Shown: piece by piece, positions 1 through 7,312 of the stretch
How the letters are laid out: every line of letters begins with the position of its first letter
How positions within the stretch are numbered: the first letter of the stretch is position 1
Source: Pseudomonadota bacterium
GTDB lineage: Bacteria > Pseudomonadota > Gammaproteobacteria > Acidiferrobacterales > Acidiferrobacteraceae
DNA length: 34,242 nucleotides
Assembly (NCBI GenBank): GCA_021816425.1
Contig: JAKAXT010000012.1
Coordinates: 1 to 34,242, forward strand
Reading direction: 5' to 3'
Position numbers and translations under genes: made by a program
The notes under the pieces: model-generated
Seen by the model: the letters and a program-made list of their open reading frames with translations, nothing else
Database searches by the model: none
Told to the model about the DNA's origin: nothing

Positions 1-2
1 AC

Positions 3-680
3 ACCGCGGTCTCGGCCTTTGGCGGCATCTTCAGTCTCGCCCTGCACGCCGGCAATTTCGCGGCCTTCATTCAGCTCCTGAACACCGAGGGGCGCGTGCA
101 GGTGCTGTCGAGTCCGCGCGTGTCCACGATGAACGAACAGAAGGCGGTCATCAAGGTCGGCGGCGACCAGTTCTTCGTGACCGGCGTCACCAACACCGAG
201 TCCCTGGTCGGCGTCTCCCCGATCAGCACGCCGGCGGTCGAGCTCTCGCCGTTCTTCTCGGGCATCGCGCTCGACGTGACGCCAGAGATCGACGGTCATG
301 GGTCGGTGGTTCTTTACATCCATCCCTCGGTGAGCGAGGTGACGCAGGTGAATCAGCAGTTCAGCGTCTCGGGCCAGGCCTTCAATCTGCCGCTCGCGTC
401 GAGTTCCGTCCAGGAGTCGGATTCGGTGGTGCGCGCCCAAAGCGGCCAGGTGATCGTCATCGGCGGCCTGATGAAAGAGGGGTCCACGAACAACAACGCC
501 GCGGTGCCGCTGCTTGGCAACATCCCGCTGATCGGGAATCTCTTCAAGGACAAGAAGGTGGTGAGAGTCAAGAAGGAGCTCGTGATCCTTCTGAAGCCGA
601 CGGTCGTGAACTTGGGCGAGCCGTGGCGACGGGAGCTGTCGCGCGCCCAGAGGCAGATTGCGCGCATAACGGGCCATTGA
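3..680 (+). CDS. mshL: MSHA pilus secretin MshL, C-terminal part
   Basis: This is the 3' portion of a secretin; the reading frame is already open at base 3, so the gene starts before the window. Secretins form the outer-membrane ring through which a type IV pilus passes. The visible part holds the conserved core: a VLSSPRVSTMN stretch near the start, then QKAVIKVG and FFVTG, which are characteristic of the MshL branch, followed by a Gly/Pro gate region and the terminal PLLGNIPLIGNLF motif near residues 165-180 of the visible part. The N-terminal N0/N1 and signal-peptide regions are missing because of the window edge. The stop codon abuts the start of mshM with no gap, indicating one operon. 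Assignment to the MSHA type rather than PilQ or GspD follows from the two downstream genes. Confidence 0.9.
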   Translation, partial: TAVSAFGGIFSLALHAGNFAAFIQLLNTEGRVQVLSSPRVSTMNEQKAVIKVGGDQFFVTGVTNTESLVGVSPISTPAVELSPFFSGIALDVTPEIDGHGSVVLYIHPSVSEVTQVNQQFSVSGQAFNLPLASSSVQESDSVVRAQSGQVIVIGGLMKEGSTNNNAAVPLLGNIPLIGNLFKDKKVVRVKKELVILLKPTVVNLGEPWRRELSRAQRQIARITGH

Positions 681-1541
681 ATGTACGAGCGCTACTTCGG
701 GCTACGGGAACTCCCTTTCGGGCTTACGCCGGATACCGGGTACTATTTTGCCCACGCGCGCCATCAGGAGGCCCTGAATATGCTGCTTGCCGCCGTGCGC
801 ATGGGCGAGGGGTTCCTGAAGGTCACAGGTGAGGTGGGTACGGGCAAGACGCTCCTGTGCCGCAAGTTTCTCGCGCTGCTTGCCGCCGACCCGGAGTGCG
901 CCACCGCCTACATCCCCAACCCCGCGCTTGGCCCCGTCGCCCTGCTGGAGGCGATCACGACCGAGCTGGCGCTCCCATCGGTCGCGGGCGCCGACCCTCA
1001 GGCCCTCATGCGCGGGCTCACCGCGCACCTGATAGAGACCTGCGCGCAAGGGCGCCGCGTGGTCTTGTGTCTGGATGAGGTCCAGGCGATGCCCTTGCAG
1101 ACGCTCGAGTTCCTGCGGCTCATAAGCAACCTCGAGACCGAGAAGCGCAAGCTTTTGCAGATCGTCTTGTTCGGTCAACCGGAGCTCGACGCGCGTCTCG
1201 AGGAGCGCTCGGTCCGCCAGTTGCGCCAACGCATCGCCTTCTCCTGCCGTCTTGCGCCCTTGTCGCTCGCGGACACCGACGACTATTTGCGGCACAGGCT
1301 GCATGTGGCGGGCTACGAGGGGCCGGCGCTCTTCGGGAAGGGCGCGCTGCGCGTCTTGTATCGGGCGTCAGGGGGCGTTCCCCGGCTTGCCAACATCCTC
1401 GCCCATAAATCGCTCATGGCCGCCTACGGCGAAGGCTCGCCCCAGGTCCGCGCCCGACACATGCGGCTTGCCTGCGCCGACACCGAGGCCGCCCGCCGTC
1501 ACGGAGGGCTTTTTGGTCTCATGCCCTGGGGGCGTCGATGA
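681..1541 (+). CDS. mshM: MSHA biogenesis ATPase MshM (ExeA/GspA-like AAA protein)
   Basis: The 286-residue protein belongs to the ExeA/GspA family of AAA ATPases, which help secretins assemble across the cell wall. It starts with the family's MYERYFGLRELPFGLTPD segment. A Walker A motif GEVGTGKT lies at residues 50-57, and a Walker B ending in LDE has D132 and E133. The family's C-terminal peptidoglycan-binding domain, present in ExeA, is absent, as expected for MshM. The ATG at 681 directly follows the mshL stop, and the 3' end overlaps mshN by four bases (ATGA), so translation is probably coupled. It acts in the cytoplasm at the inner membrane. Confidence is high from motif and neighbours. 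Confidence 0.9.
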   Translation: MYERYFGLRELPFGLTPDTGYYFAHARHQEALNMLLAAVRMGEGFLKVTGEVGTGKTLLCRKFLALLAADPECATAYIPNPALGPVALLEAITTELALPSVAGADPQALMRGLTAHLIETCAQGRRVVLCLDEVQAMPLQTLEFLRLISNLETEKRKLLQIVLFGQPELDARLEERSVRQLRQRIAFSCRLAPLSLADTDDYLRHRLHVAGYEGPALFGKGALRVLYRASGGVPRLANILAHKSLMAAYGEGSPQVRARHMRLACADTEAARRHGGLFGLMPWGRR

Positions 1542-2575
1542 GTCTCATCAATAAAGTCCTGCGCGATCTCGAGGCCCGTGAGCGGGACGAACGCGCCGCG
1601 TCATCGCGTCCGGTCCTCGCGGATCTGCGCGCAGCGGCGGAACCGCCCGCGCGCTTCGCGCTTGCGAAATGGCTGTTGCTTGCGGGCGTGATCGCCATGA
1701 TGGGCCTGGTCGTGGTGTGGTACATGGGTGGCGGGCATGGGGAAGCGGCGCCACCTGCGGTTGCCAAGCCCCCCGTCGCGCCCTCCGTGGCCGCGCGCCC
1801 ATCGCCTCATGCCGTCGCGCCGCCGCCTCGCGCGAAGACGCCCCGGCCGGCCGCGAGCGCGCGACCGCTCCCCAAGCCCGCCCACGCCGCCGTCTTCGTA
1901 TCCTCGGCGCGCCCCGCGGTCTTGCCGCATCGGGCCGCTCATCGAACGCGACGCGCGCCCGCGGCGATATCCCGGCAGCGTAAGCCCCTGACGCCGGCGG
2001 AGCAGGCGACGGCCGCGTATCGCCGCGCCGTGCAGGCCTTGCAGGCCGGGAACGCCGGTCAGGCCCGCGCGGCCTTGCATGCGGCCTTGCGCGCCCGGCC
2101 CGCGAGCCTGCGGTCCGCGCTTTTGCTTGCGACCCTCGACATCCAGGGCGCGCACCTGCATGCCGCCCGCGAACTCCTGCGCACGGCCTTGCGCGCCCAT
2201 CCCCGCGCCTTGCCGGTTTTCATGCTGCTCGCGCAAATCGACCTGCGGCGCGGAAGGCCCGGGGATGCCGCCCGGACTCTCGGTCGCGCCGAGGCCTATG
2301 GCGCGGCCCGTCGGTCTTACTGGGCCTTGCTGGCGGCGTCCCGCCTGCGCGCGGGGGATCAGGCCGGGGCCCTTTCCGCCTACCATAGCGGACTCGGGCG
2401 ATTCCCAGACGACGGTCCCCTGTGGGTAGGCGCGGGGCTCGCGGAATCGCGACTCGGGCATGCATCGCGCGCCCGCCAGGCCTGGCGGAGGGCCTTGCAT
2501 TGCCCCCTGACCCCGGTGCTCGCCCGCTTCGTGCAGGACGAGCTGCAAGGCGACGGCGCGTCTCAGAAGCGGTAG
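1538..2575 (+). CDS. mshN: MSHA biogenesis protein MshN (TPR, membrane-anchored)
   Basis: The 345-residue protein begins with MSLINKVLRDLEAR, the typical MshN N-terminus, followed by one transmembrane helix at about residues 44-64. Next is a long Pro/Ala/Arg-rich linker (about 70-150), then a C-terminal tetratricopeptide-type region (about 155-335) rich in Ala and Leu with repeated AxxxLxxAL units. In the MSHA system MshN is an inner-membrane protein whose periplasmic TPR part is thought to bridge to the secretin. The gene overlaps mshM by four bases. It is the last msh gene here: the usual next genes (mshE ATPase, mshG) do not follow, and its end overlaps a convergent gene by 13 bases. The repeat region is unusually Arg/Ala-rich, in line with the high GC. 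Confidence 0.85.
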   Translation: MSLINKVLRDLEARERDERAASSRPVLADLRAAAEPPARFALAKWLLLAGVIAMMGLVVVWYMGGGHGEAAPPAVAKPPVAPSVAARPSPHAVAPPPRAKTPRPAASARPLPKPAHAAVFVSSARPAVLPHRAAHRTRRAPAAISRQRKPLTPAEQATAAYRRAVQALQAGNAGQARAALHAALRARPASLRSALLLATLDIQGAHLHAARELLRTALRAHPRALPVFMLLAQIDLRRGRPGDAARTLGRAEAYGAARRSYWALLAASRLRAGDQAGALSAYHSGLGRFPDDGPLWVGAGLAESRLGHASRARQAWRRALHCPLTPVLARFVQDELQGDGASQKR

Positions 2576-3216
2576 CCCAGGCTCACGGAGATGACCGGAT
2601 AGGCCCTCAGGCGGTTCGCCTGCCGCTGTATCTGGGCGCGAACGGATGCGATCTCGGCGGCCAGCGCCGGATCGGACGCGGCGCCGGGGGCGTTTAACGT
2701 GGTCGTCGGCCGATCCCACATCACGCCCAGGTCCACGCCGTAGGCGAAGCCCGCTCCCGGTCGCGCCTCATTACCGAAGCCAAGCCCGAGATAGGGCGCG
2801 AAGCGCCGGTAGGTCACGGTGCCGGTAACCGGTCCGACCGCGGAAGCCGGGGCCGTATAGCCGTTTATGTCGTAGTAGCCGTTGACGGGAATCGCGGTCA
2901 GATCGACGCGATTGTCGTCGTAATAGACGCCGGCCGTCAGGCGGAACACCCCGCGGAAGGGGTAGACGTCGGCAAGCAGCGCCGCATTGCGGACGTGCCC
3001 GCGGGCGCGGTAGTCGAGGCCGCTTGTGGTCGCGCGGCGCGTGAGGGCGCCGCCATTGCCGAGCACGCGCGCATCGAGCAAATCCGGCACGAGGGGAAGC
3101 GAGAGCGTGACGCCAAGGCCCAGGGTCCCGACCCCCGCGCTTATTCCCACCCCGGCGAAGGCCGGCACCAAGGCCGCCCCCGCCACCAGTCCCCCGACGG
3201 CCAACGCCCTCATCAT
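2563..3216 (-). CDS. Outer-membrane beta-barrel protein, family of unknown role
   Basis: This is a 217-residue exported protein. The chosen start at 3216 gives a signal peptide (MMRALAVGGLVAGAALVPAFA) and has an AAAGGA-type ribosome site eight bases upstream; the open frame reaches back to 3339 but that extension is Arg-rich and unlikely. The mature part has ISAGVGTLGLG at its N-terminus, DVYPFRGVFRLTAGVYYDDN in the middle, and ends in SLGYRF, whose terminal Phe suits the outer-membrane assembly signal. This pattern matches a widespread family of small proteobacterial barrels with no known function. A short charged helix precedes the last strand (residues about 190-205). It faces mshN tail-to-tail with a 13-base overlap and is divergent from bioF; no functional link to either is evident. 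Confidence 0.75.
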   Translation of the reverse strand: MMRALAVGGLVAGAALVPAFAGVGISAGVGTLGLGVTLSLPLVPDLLDARVLGNGGALTRRATTSGLDYRARGHVRNAALLADVYPFRGVFRLTAGVYYDDNRVDLTAIPVNGYYDINGYTAPASAVGPVTGTVTYRRFAPYLGLGFGNEARPGAGFAYGVDLGVMWDRPTTTLNAPGAASDPALAAEIASVRAQIQRQANRLRAYPVISVSLGYRF

Positions 3217-3360
3217 CGCCACGGTCCTTTGAGCGCCCCATCGCGCGTGACGCACCATATCCCGGCGTCGCCGCGTCCCCAACGTCCTAAAGTCGCTCCC
3301 ACCTTTATCGGCCGCCCGCCGCCACGTATGCTTGCGCATCGAGAATCGAGGCTGGGGCCG

Positions 3361-4530
3361 ATGGCCGGGAATCCCTTTGCACGCCTACTGGAGCCGCTCT
3401 TCGCGCGCGCCCGCGCCCGGGATCTGTGGCGGCGCCGCGAGATCCGCGCGTCCCCCCAGGCTCCCGTGATCCAGGTCGGGCGCGAGACGCTGCTGTCGTT
3501 TGCGAGCAACGACTACCTGGGGCTTGCCAACGATCCGCGGGTCGTGGAGGCGCTGTGCGCGGGGGCTCGGCGTTACGGCGCCGGGGCCGGCGCCTCGCAC
3601 CTCCTGGGCGGCCATACGGGCGCGCACCATGAACTCGAAGGGGCCTTGGCCGCCTTCACGGGCGCACCGCGGGCGCTCCTCTTTTCCACGGGGTACATGG
3701 CCAATCTCGCGCTTCTCACCACGCTTTGCCCGCGCCACGGCCAGGTCTTCGAAGACCGGCGCAATCACGCCTCCCTGCTGGACGCAGTCGCCCTCGCGCA
3801 GGCGCGAAGGCATCGTTATCGGGATATCGCGGGGCTTCGTGCCGCGCTCGCGGCAAGCGGCCCCGGAGGCCTCGTCGTAAGCGACGGCGTTTTCAGCATG
3901 GATGGCGACATGGCCGATGTCCCCGCGCTGCTTGCGCTCGCCAAGACGAAAGGCGCGGGCCTCATACTGGACGACGCCCATGCCTTCGGGGTGATGGGTC
4001 CGGGGGGGCGCGGCACGCCGGCCGCCCACGGCCTCGATTACGACACGGCCTTGGTCCGCATGGGGACCCTCGGCAAGGCCTTCGGCGTCTTCGGCGCCTT
4101 CGTCGCCGCCGATGCCGACGTCATAGAGGCCTTGATACAGCGGGCGCGCCCCTATATCTACACCACCGCCCTGCCTCCGGCCGTGGCGGCGTCCGCGCAA
4201 GCGGCCCTCGATCTCGTGATCGCGGGGGACGACAGGCGCGCCACGCTTTTTGATAATATTCGAAGGTTTCGCGAGGGCGCCTCGGCTCTCGGGCTCCGAC
4301 TGCTCCCGTCCCCGACCCCGATCCAGGCGGTCGTCTTCGGGGACGCGTCGCGCGCGATCACGGCAAGCGGCCACCTCCGCAATCGCGGCTTGTACGTCCC
4401 GGCCATACGCCCGCCCACGGTCCCCCAAGGCAGCGCCCGCCTGCGCGTGGCGCTCTCGGCGGCGCATGGCGCCGATGACGTCGACCGACTGCTCGAGGCC
4501 CTCGCGACCTCGCCCGAGGCGTCCGCCTGA
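3361..4530 (+). CDS. bioF: 8-amino-7-oxononanoate synthase BioF
   Basis: The 389-residue pyridoxal-phosphate enzyme condenses L-alanine with pimeloyl-ACP (or -CoA) to give 8-amino-7-oxononanoate, the first step of biotin ring assembly. The family landmarks are in order: FASNDYLGL, GAGASHLLGGH, FSTGYMAN, DGVFSMDGD, DDAHAFG, and GTLGKAFG with the PLP-binding K239. The length matches the usual 380-390 residues. The ATG at 3361 was chosen because it has a GAGG nine bases upstream and gives the normal N-terminus; an earlier ATG at 3328 and a much longer upstream open frame have no family support. The stop overlaps the bioH start by one base (TGATG), so the two are coupled. Confidence 0.95.
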   Translation: MAGNPFARLLEPLFARARARDLWRRREIRASPQAPVIQVGRETLLSFASNDYLGLANDPRVVEALCAGARRYGAGAGASHLLGGHTGAHHELEGALAAFTGAPRALLFSTGYMANLALLTTLCPRHGQVFEDRRNHASLLDAVALAQARRHRYRDIAGLRAALAASGPGGLVVSDGVFSMDGDMADVPALLALAKTKGAGLILDDAHAFGVMGPGGRGTPAAHGLDYDTALVRMGTLGKAFGVFGAFVAADADVIEALIQRARPYIYTTALPPAVAASAQAALDLVIAGDDRRATLFDNIRRFREGASALGLRLLPSPTPIQAVVFGDASRAITASGHLRNRGLYVPAIRPPTVPQGSARLRVALSAAHGADDVDRLLEALATSPEASA

Positions 4531-5246
4531 TGCTGTTTCTTCTCCATGGCTGGGGCTTGAATCGGCGCGTGTTCGCGGGGTTGGAGAACGCCCTCGGCAT
4601 CCCCGCGCGATCCCTGGATCTGCCGGGCCATGGCGAGGCCCCTTACGAGCCGGGCGCGCTCGACCCCGAAAGGCTCGCCGCGCGCCTGGCCGCCGCCCAT
4701 CCGGGCGCCCACGCCTGGCTCGGCTGGTCGCTCGGCGGGCTTGTGGCGCTTACGCTCGCCGCCCGCCACCCGCAGTCCGTGAGCCGGCTCGTTCTCGTCG
4801 GCGCCACCCCCCGTTTCGGGTGCGCCCCGGACTGGCCGCATGGCACGGAGCCTCGCGTCCTTCAGGCCTTCGCCGACCAGCTGGCCATCGATCCCGCGGC
4901 CACCGTTCGCCGCTTCCTCACCTTGCAGGCCGGGGCCGGGGCGCGCGCGGAGGCGCGCGCCCTCATGGCCGATCTCCAAGCCGGCGGCATGCCGCAGCCC
5001 GCGGCGCTCGCCGAAGGGCTTGCGGTCCTCCAGGGAAGCGATCGACGGGCCCTCTTGCCATCGATCGGCGCGCCGGTCCTTTTCGTGCATGCGGCAAGCG
5101 ACACCATCGTCCCGATCGAGGCCGCCCGCGCCGCCTCGCGGCTCGTGCCCCACGGACGGTTGCACGAGGCAGGCCGCGGGCACGCCCCCTTTCTGAACGC
5201 CGAGACCTCTGTCGCCACCCTCATACGGGACTTCCTTCGTGACTGA
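4530..5246 (+). CDS. bioH: Pimeloyl-ACP methyl ester carboxylesterase BioH
   Basis: This 238-residue alpha/beta hydrolase removes the methyl group from pimeloyl-ACP methyl ester, ending the disguised fatty-acid cycle that makes pimelate for biotin. The oxyanion segment LLHGWGLN lies near the N-terminus, the nucleophile elbow GWSLGG places S67, the acid is D191 in ASDTIVP, and the base is H218 in GRGHAPF. It is somewhat shorter than E. coli BioH (256 residues), mostly at the N-terminus. The gene starts one base inside the bioF stop codon and overlaps bioC by eight bases. Position between bioF and bioC makes BioH much more likely than another hydrolase. Confidence 0.92.
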   Translation: MLFLLHGWGLNRRVFAGLENALGIPARSLDLPGHGEAPYEPGALDPERLAARLAAAHPGAHAWLGWSLGGLVALTLAARHPQSVSRLVLVGATPRFGCAPDWPHGTEPRVLQAFADQLAIDPAATVRRFLTLQAGAGARAEARALMADLQAGGMPQPAALAEGLAVLQGSDRRALLPSIGAPVLFVHAASDTIVPIEAARAASRLVPHGRLHEAGRGHAPFLNAETSVATLIRDFLRD

Positions 5247-6090
5247 TCTGAGCCAGGAGGCCATTCGCCACAACTTCGACCGCGCGGCGCGCAGCTACGA
5301 CGAGGGCGCGGTTTTGCAACGCCGGGTTGCAGACGAGCTCTTGAGCCGATTCCAGTGGCTGCGCCTGGACCCCGACGTCTTGCTCGACGTGGGGACCGGG
5401 ACCGGCTACGCGATCCCCCATCTCCGCCGCCGCTTTCGCAATGCCCGGATCCTCGCCTGTGACATCGCGCTTTCCATGGCGCGTGCCGCGCGGCGTCACC
5501 GGAGCCTCTGGCGCCCGACCCCGGTGTGGGTGGCCGATGCCCACGATTTGCCCCTGCGCCCCGGCGCTGTGGACTGCATTTATTCGAGCCTCGCCCTCCA
5601 ATGGATGGATGCGCCACGGGCGTTCGCCGAATTTCGCCGGGTCCTGCGGCCCGACGGTCTGTTCACGTTCGCCACCTTCGGGCCCGATACCTTGCGGGAA
5701 ATGCGCGCCGCGTGGGAACAGGTGGACGACCGCCCCCACATCCACACCTTCGTGGACATGCATGACCTGGGGGATGCCTTGATCGGCAGCGGGTTCGCCG
5801 ACCCCGTGCTCGATGTCGAGCGCTATACCCTCACGTACGACTCGGTCCGCGACGCCTTGCGCGACCTGAAGCGCATCGGCGCGCACAATGCCGCCACGGG
5901 GCGCTTCCCGGGCCTCACGGGCAAGACCCGCTACCGGCGCTTCGAGGAGGCCTACGAGCGGTTCCGCCACGAAGGGCGTTTGCCCGTGACCTACGAGGTC
6001 GTCTATGGGCAGGCCTGGGTACCGAAGAACGCCCCACCCCCTTTCGTGCCGCCCTCCACGCGGCCCGTGATCCCGATCCGGAGCGCCTAG
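5239..6090 (+). CDS. bioC: Malonyl-ACP O-methyltransferase BioC
   Basis: This 283-residue SAM-dependent methyltransferase caps malonyl-ACP as a methyl ester so that fatty-acid synthesis can elongate it to pimelate. The N-terminus has the BioC hallmark FDRAARSYDEGAVLQ. SAM motif I is D50-VGTGTG-Y57, motif II falls near ADAHDLPL, and SSLALQWMD and FRRVLRPDG follow. The C-terminal region carries LRDLKRIGAHN, also typical. The start used is GTG at 5239, overlapping bioH by eight bases. In many Gammaproteobacteria the order is bioB-F-H-C-D; here bioB does not precede bioF and bioD does not follow, so the remaining steps must be encoded elsewhere. The operon seems to end here; a perfect 7-base inverted repeat follows at 6114-6128 but lacks a T-run. 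Confidence 0.93.
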   Translation: MTDLSQEAIRHNFDRAARSYDEGAVLQRRVADELLSRFQWLRLDPDVLLDVGTGTGYAIPHLRRRFRNARILACDIALSMARAARRHRSLWRPTPVWVADAHDLPLRPGAVDCIYSSLALQWMDAPRAFAEFRRVLRPDGLFTFATFGPDTLREMRAAWEQVDDRPHIHTFVDMHDLGDALIGSGFADPVLDVERYTLTYDSVRDALRDLKRIGAHNAATGRFPGLTGKTRYRRFEEAYERFRHEGRLPVTYEVVYGQAWVPKNAPPPFVPPSTRPVIPIRSA

Positions 6091-6409
6091 CGCCCGCCGG
6101 GGCTCGAAGGCCTGCCCGGAATCCGGGCGGCTCCCCGCACAGCCCTTTCCCGAGGGCGGGGCGGTGGCCGGACGCGGGGCTCGGGCGGGCGTGGGGGCGT
6201 CGCTCATGACGCGGCGACGCCCGGGTGCGGCCTGAGGCCCGTACGGGGCCGGAGCCGAGCGCGTTCGACGCGCCGTTCGGGGGCGGGGTATGCGGAAGAC
6301 CCGGCACGTCGTCCGGGTTCGAAGGCCCCACGGCCCCCGATCACCCCGTTCGCGGCCCTTGCGGCGCGCGGGCTCGTGCGCCGCGCCGTCTCCGCGTGTC
6401 CCGCGATGC

Positions 6410-6428
6410 CGGGCCCCTTTGGGGCCCG
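6410..6428. repeat. Perfect 8-base inverted repeat with TTT loop
   Basis: Arms CGGGCCCC and GGGGCCCG surround a three-base loop, making the tightest hairpin of the repeat-rich stretch upstream of the secretion-like operon. No T-run follows on either strand, so it is not a standard intrinsic terminator. Confidence 0.6.
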
Positions 6429-6451
6429 CTCACCCGCTCCCTTTCCGATAC

Positions 6452-6486
6452 CGGCGCCCCTAAGACCGGGCTCCCAGGGGGCGCCG
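6452..6486. repeat. Perfect 9-base inverted repeat, 17-base loop
   Basis: The arms are CGGCGCCCC at 6452-6460 and its complement at 6478-6486. A second hairpin with 7-base arms (GCAGGCG and CGCCTGC) follows immediately at 6491-6510. The pair could fold as consecutive stems in a transcript. Confidence 0.6.
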
Positions 6487-6743
6487 TCCCGCAGGCGTCC
6501 GGGCGCCTGCACCGCGTTTTGGGATGCGCAAGCCGGTGGCGGACCAGGGATACGTGCCCCTTTTCGGGCCGTCCCCACGGACAGCAGGTCCGCATGGCGC
6601 GTCGTGAAGCGACGGTGCCGATAGAAATCCCAGAACGCCGACCAGTCCGACGCCGGACCCGCTCCTAGAACACCCCTCCATCTCCCGAATGGCGCGCCGC
6701 GCCCGTCCCACGTATCGTGCCCGTCCTCAATGGAGGCACGCCC

Positions 6744-7046
6744 ATGAAAATATGGATACCACTCATGCTCTGCGCGGAAAGCCCGGCGGCGATGGCCATC
6801 ATGCGTCTGCCGGGATACGCGCAGGGGTCCGATCTGCGCATAACGATAGAGGAGCGGGCGCACGCGATAACGGACGTCATTGCGCTCGTGGTAAGCATCC
6901 TGGCGATCATAGGGATTCTGATCGGCGCGGGCTATTTCGCGATAGGCCAGGGCGAGCGAGGCAAGAGCTATGTCGTGGGCAGCGTCCTGGGGCTCGTCCT
7001 TGCGGCGAGCGCCTATGGAATCGCGGCCCTGGTGGTCGGCGCGTGA
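6744..7046 (+). CDS. VirB2/TrbC-like pilin candidate of a type IV secretion-like cluster
   Basis: This small 100-residue protein has a hydrophobic N-terminus (residues 3-26) that could act as an export signal ending near GYAQG. Two transmembrane helices follow at about 45-67 and 77-98, separated by a short polar loop GQGERGKS. Size, two-helix topology and first position in the operon match VirB2/TrbC pilins, which form the conjugative pilus or channel lining. The start at 6744 is fixed by a GGAGG seven bases upstream; an earlier in-frame start at 6717 lacks one. The stop overlaps the next gene by one base. Sequence identity to known pilins is not obvious by eye, so the call rests mainly on topology and context. 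Confidence 0.6.
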   Translation: MKIWIPLMLCAESPAAMAIMRLPGYAQGSDLRITIEERAHAITDVIALVVSILAIIGILIGAGYFAIGQGERGKSYVVGSVLGLVLAASAYGIAALVVGA

Positions 7047-7312
7047 TGGCGTTCAACAAGCGTCTGGCACCCCCGAGAATCATGGGGTTGCCCCTTGGCG
7101 CGGCGATCGCGGGGCTTGTGACCCTTACGGGGGCGCTCGCCTCGGTGGTCTTGCCGAGTCCCGGAGGGCCGGTCGCGGTGATCGCGGCGATAGCCGCGCT
7201 CCCTTTCGGGATTGCGGCCGCGCTCGTCGGCGACGACGTCGCGTTCGCCCGTGTCTATTGGCTTTCGAGGCGTGAGCGGCGTATCGCCGCACGGGAGGGG
7301 CTATGGCCTTAG
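7046..7312 (+). CDS. VirB3/TraL-like small membrane protein
   Basis: The 88-residue protein has a short cytoplasmic N-terminus (KRLAPPRIMG), two transmembrane helices at about 15-35 and 42-61 with a tight LPSPGGP turn, and a basic cytoplasmic tail. VirB3 proteins are this size and topology and sit directly before VirB4, as here. In known systems VirB3 partners with VirB4 at the inner membrane. The ATG at 7046 overlaps the stop of the preceding gene (TGATG), and its 3' end overlaps the next gene by ten bases. The family call is by size, helices and position, not by a diagnostic motif. Confidence 0.6.
   Translation: MAFNKRLAPPRIMGLPLGAAIAGLVTLTGALASVVLPSPGGPVAVIAAIAALPFGIAAALVGDDVAFARVYWLSRRERRIAAREGLWP

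Larger units (their letters stand above)
6091..6743 (+). other. Gene-free stretch dense in GC-rich inverted repeats
   Basis: There is no convincing coding sequence. Open frames exist on both strands, but their products are Arg/Pro/Gly-rich with no domain or good start site. What stands out is a run of perfect inverted repeats: 6114-6128 (7-base arms), 6195-6222 (8-base arms, 12-base loop), 6236-6250 (5), 6362-6388 (7), 6410-6428 (8-base arms, TTT loop), 6452-6486 (9-base arms) and 6491-6510 (7-base arms, 6-base loop). None is followed by a T-run. The right end (6732-6743) holds a strong GGAGG ribosome site for the next gene. The role is unknown; candidates are a structured RNA, a transcription-attenuating leader, or the remnant of an insertion. 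Confidence 0.6.

Noticed and set aside
2995-3360. Long upstream extension of the bioF reading frame
   Set aside because: It lies antisense to the barrel gene, is Arg/His/Pro-rich, and known BioF proteins start at the position equal to 3361, which has a ribosome site.
6114-6128. Inverted repeat after bioC as an intrinsic terminator
   Set aside because: The loop is one base and no T-run follows.
6204-6863. Open frames on both strands in the hairpin-rich stretch
   Set aside because: Products are Arg/Gly/Pro-rich, no domain or start site is seen, and the frames run into the pilin-like gene.
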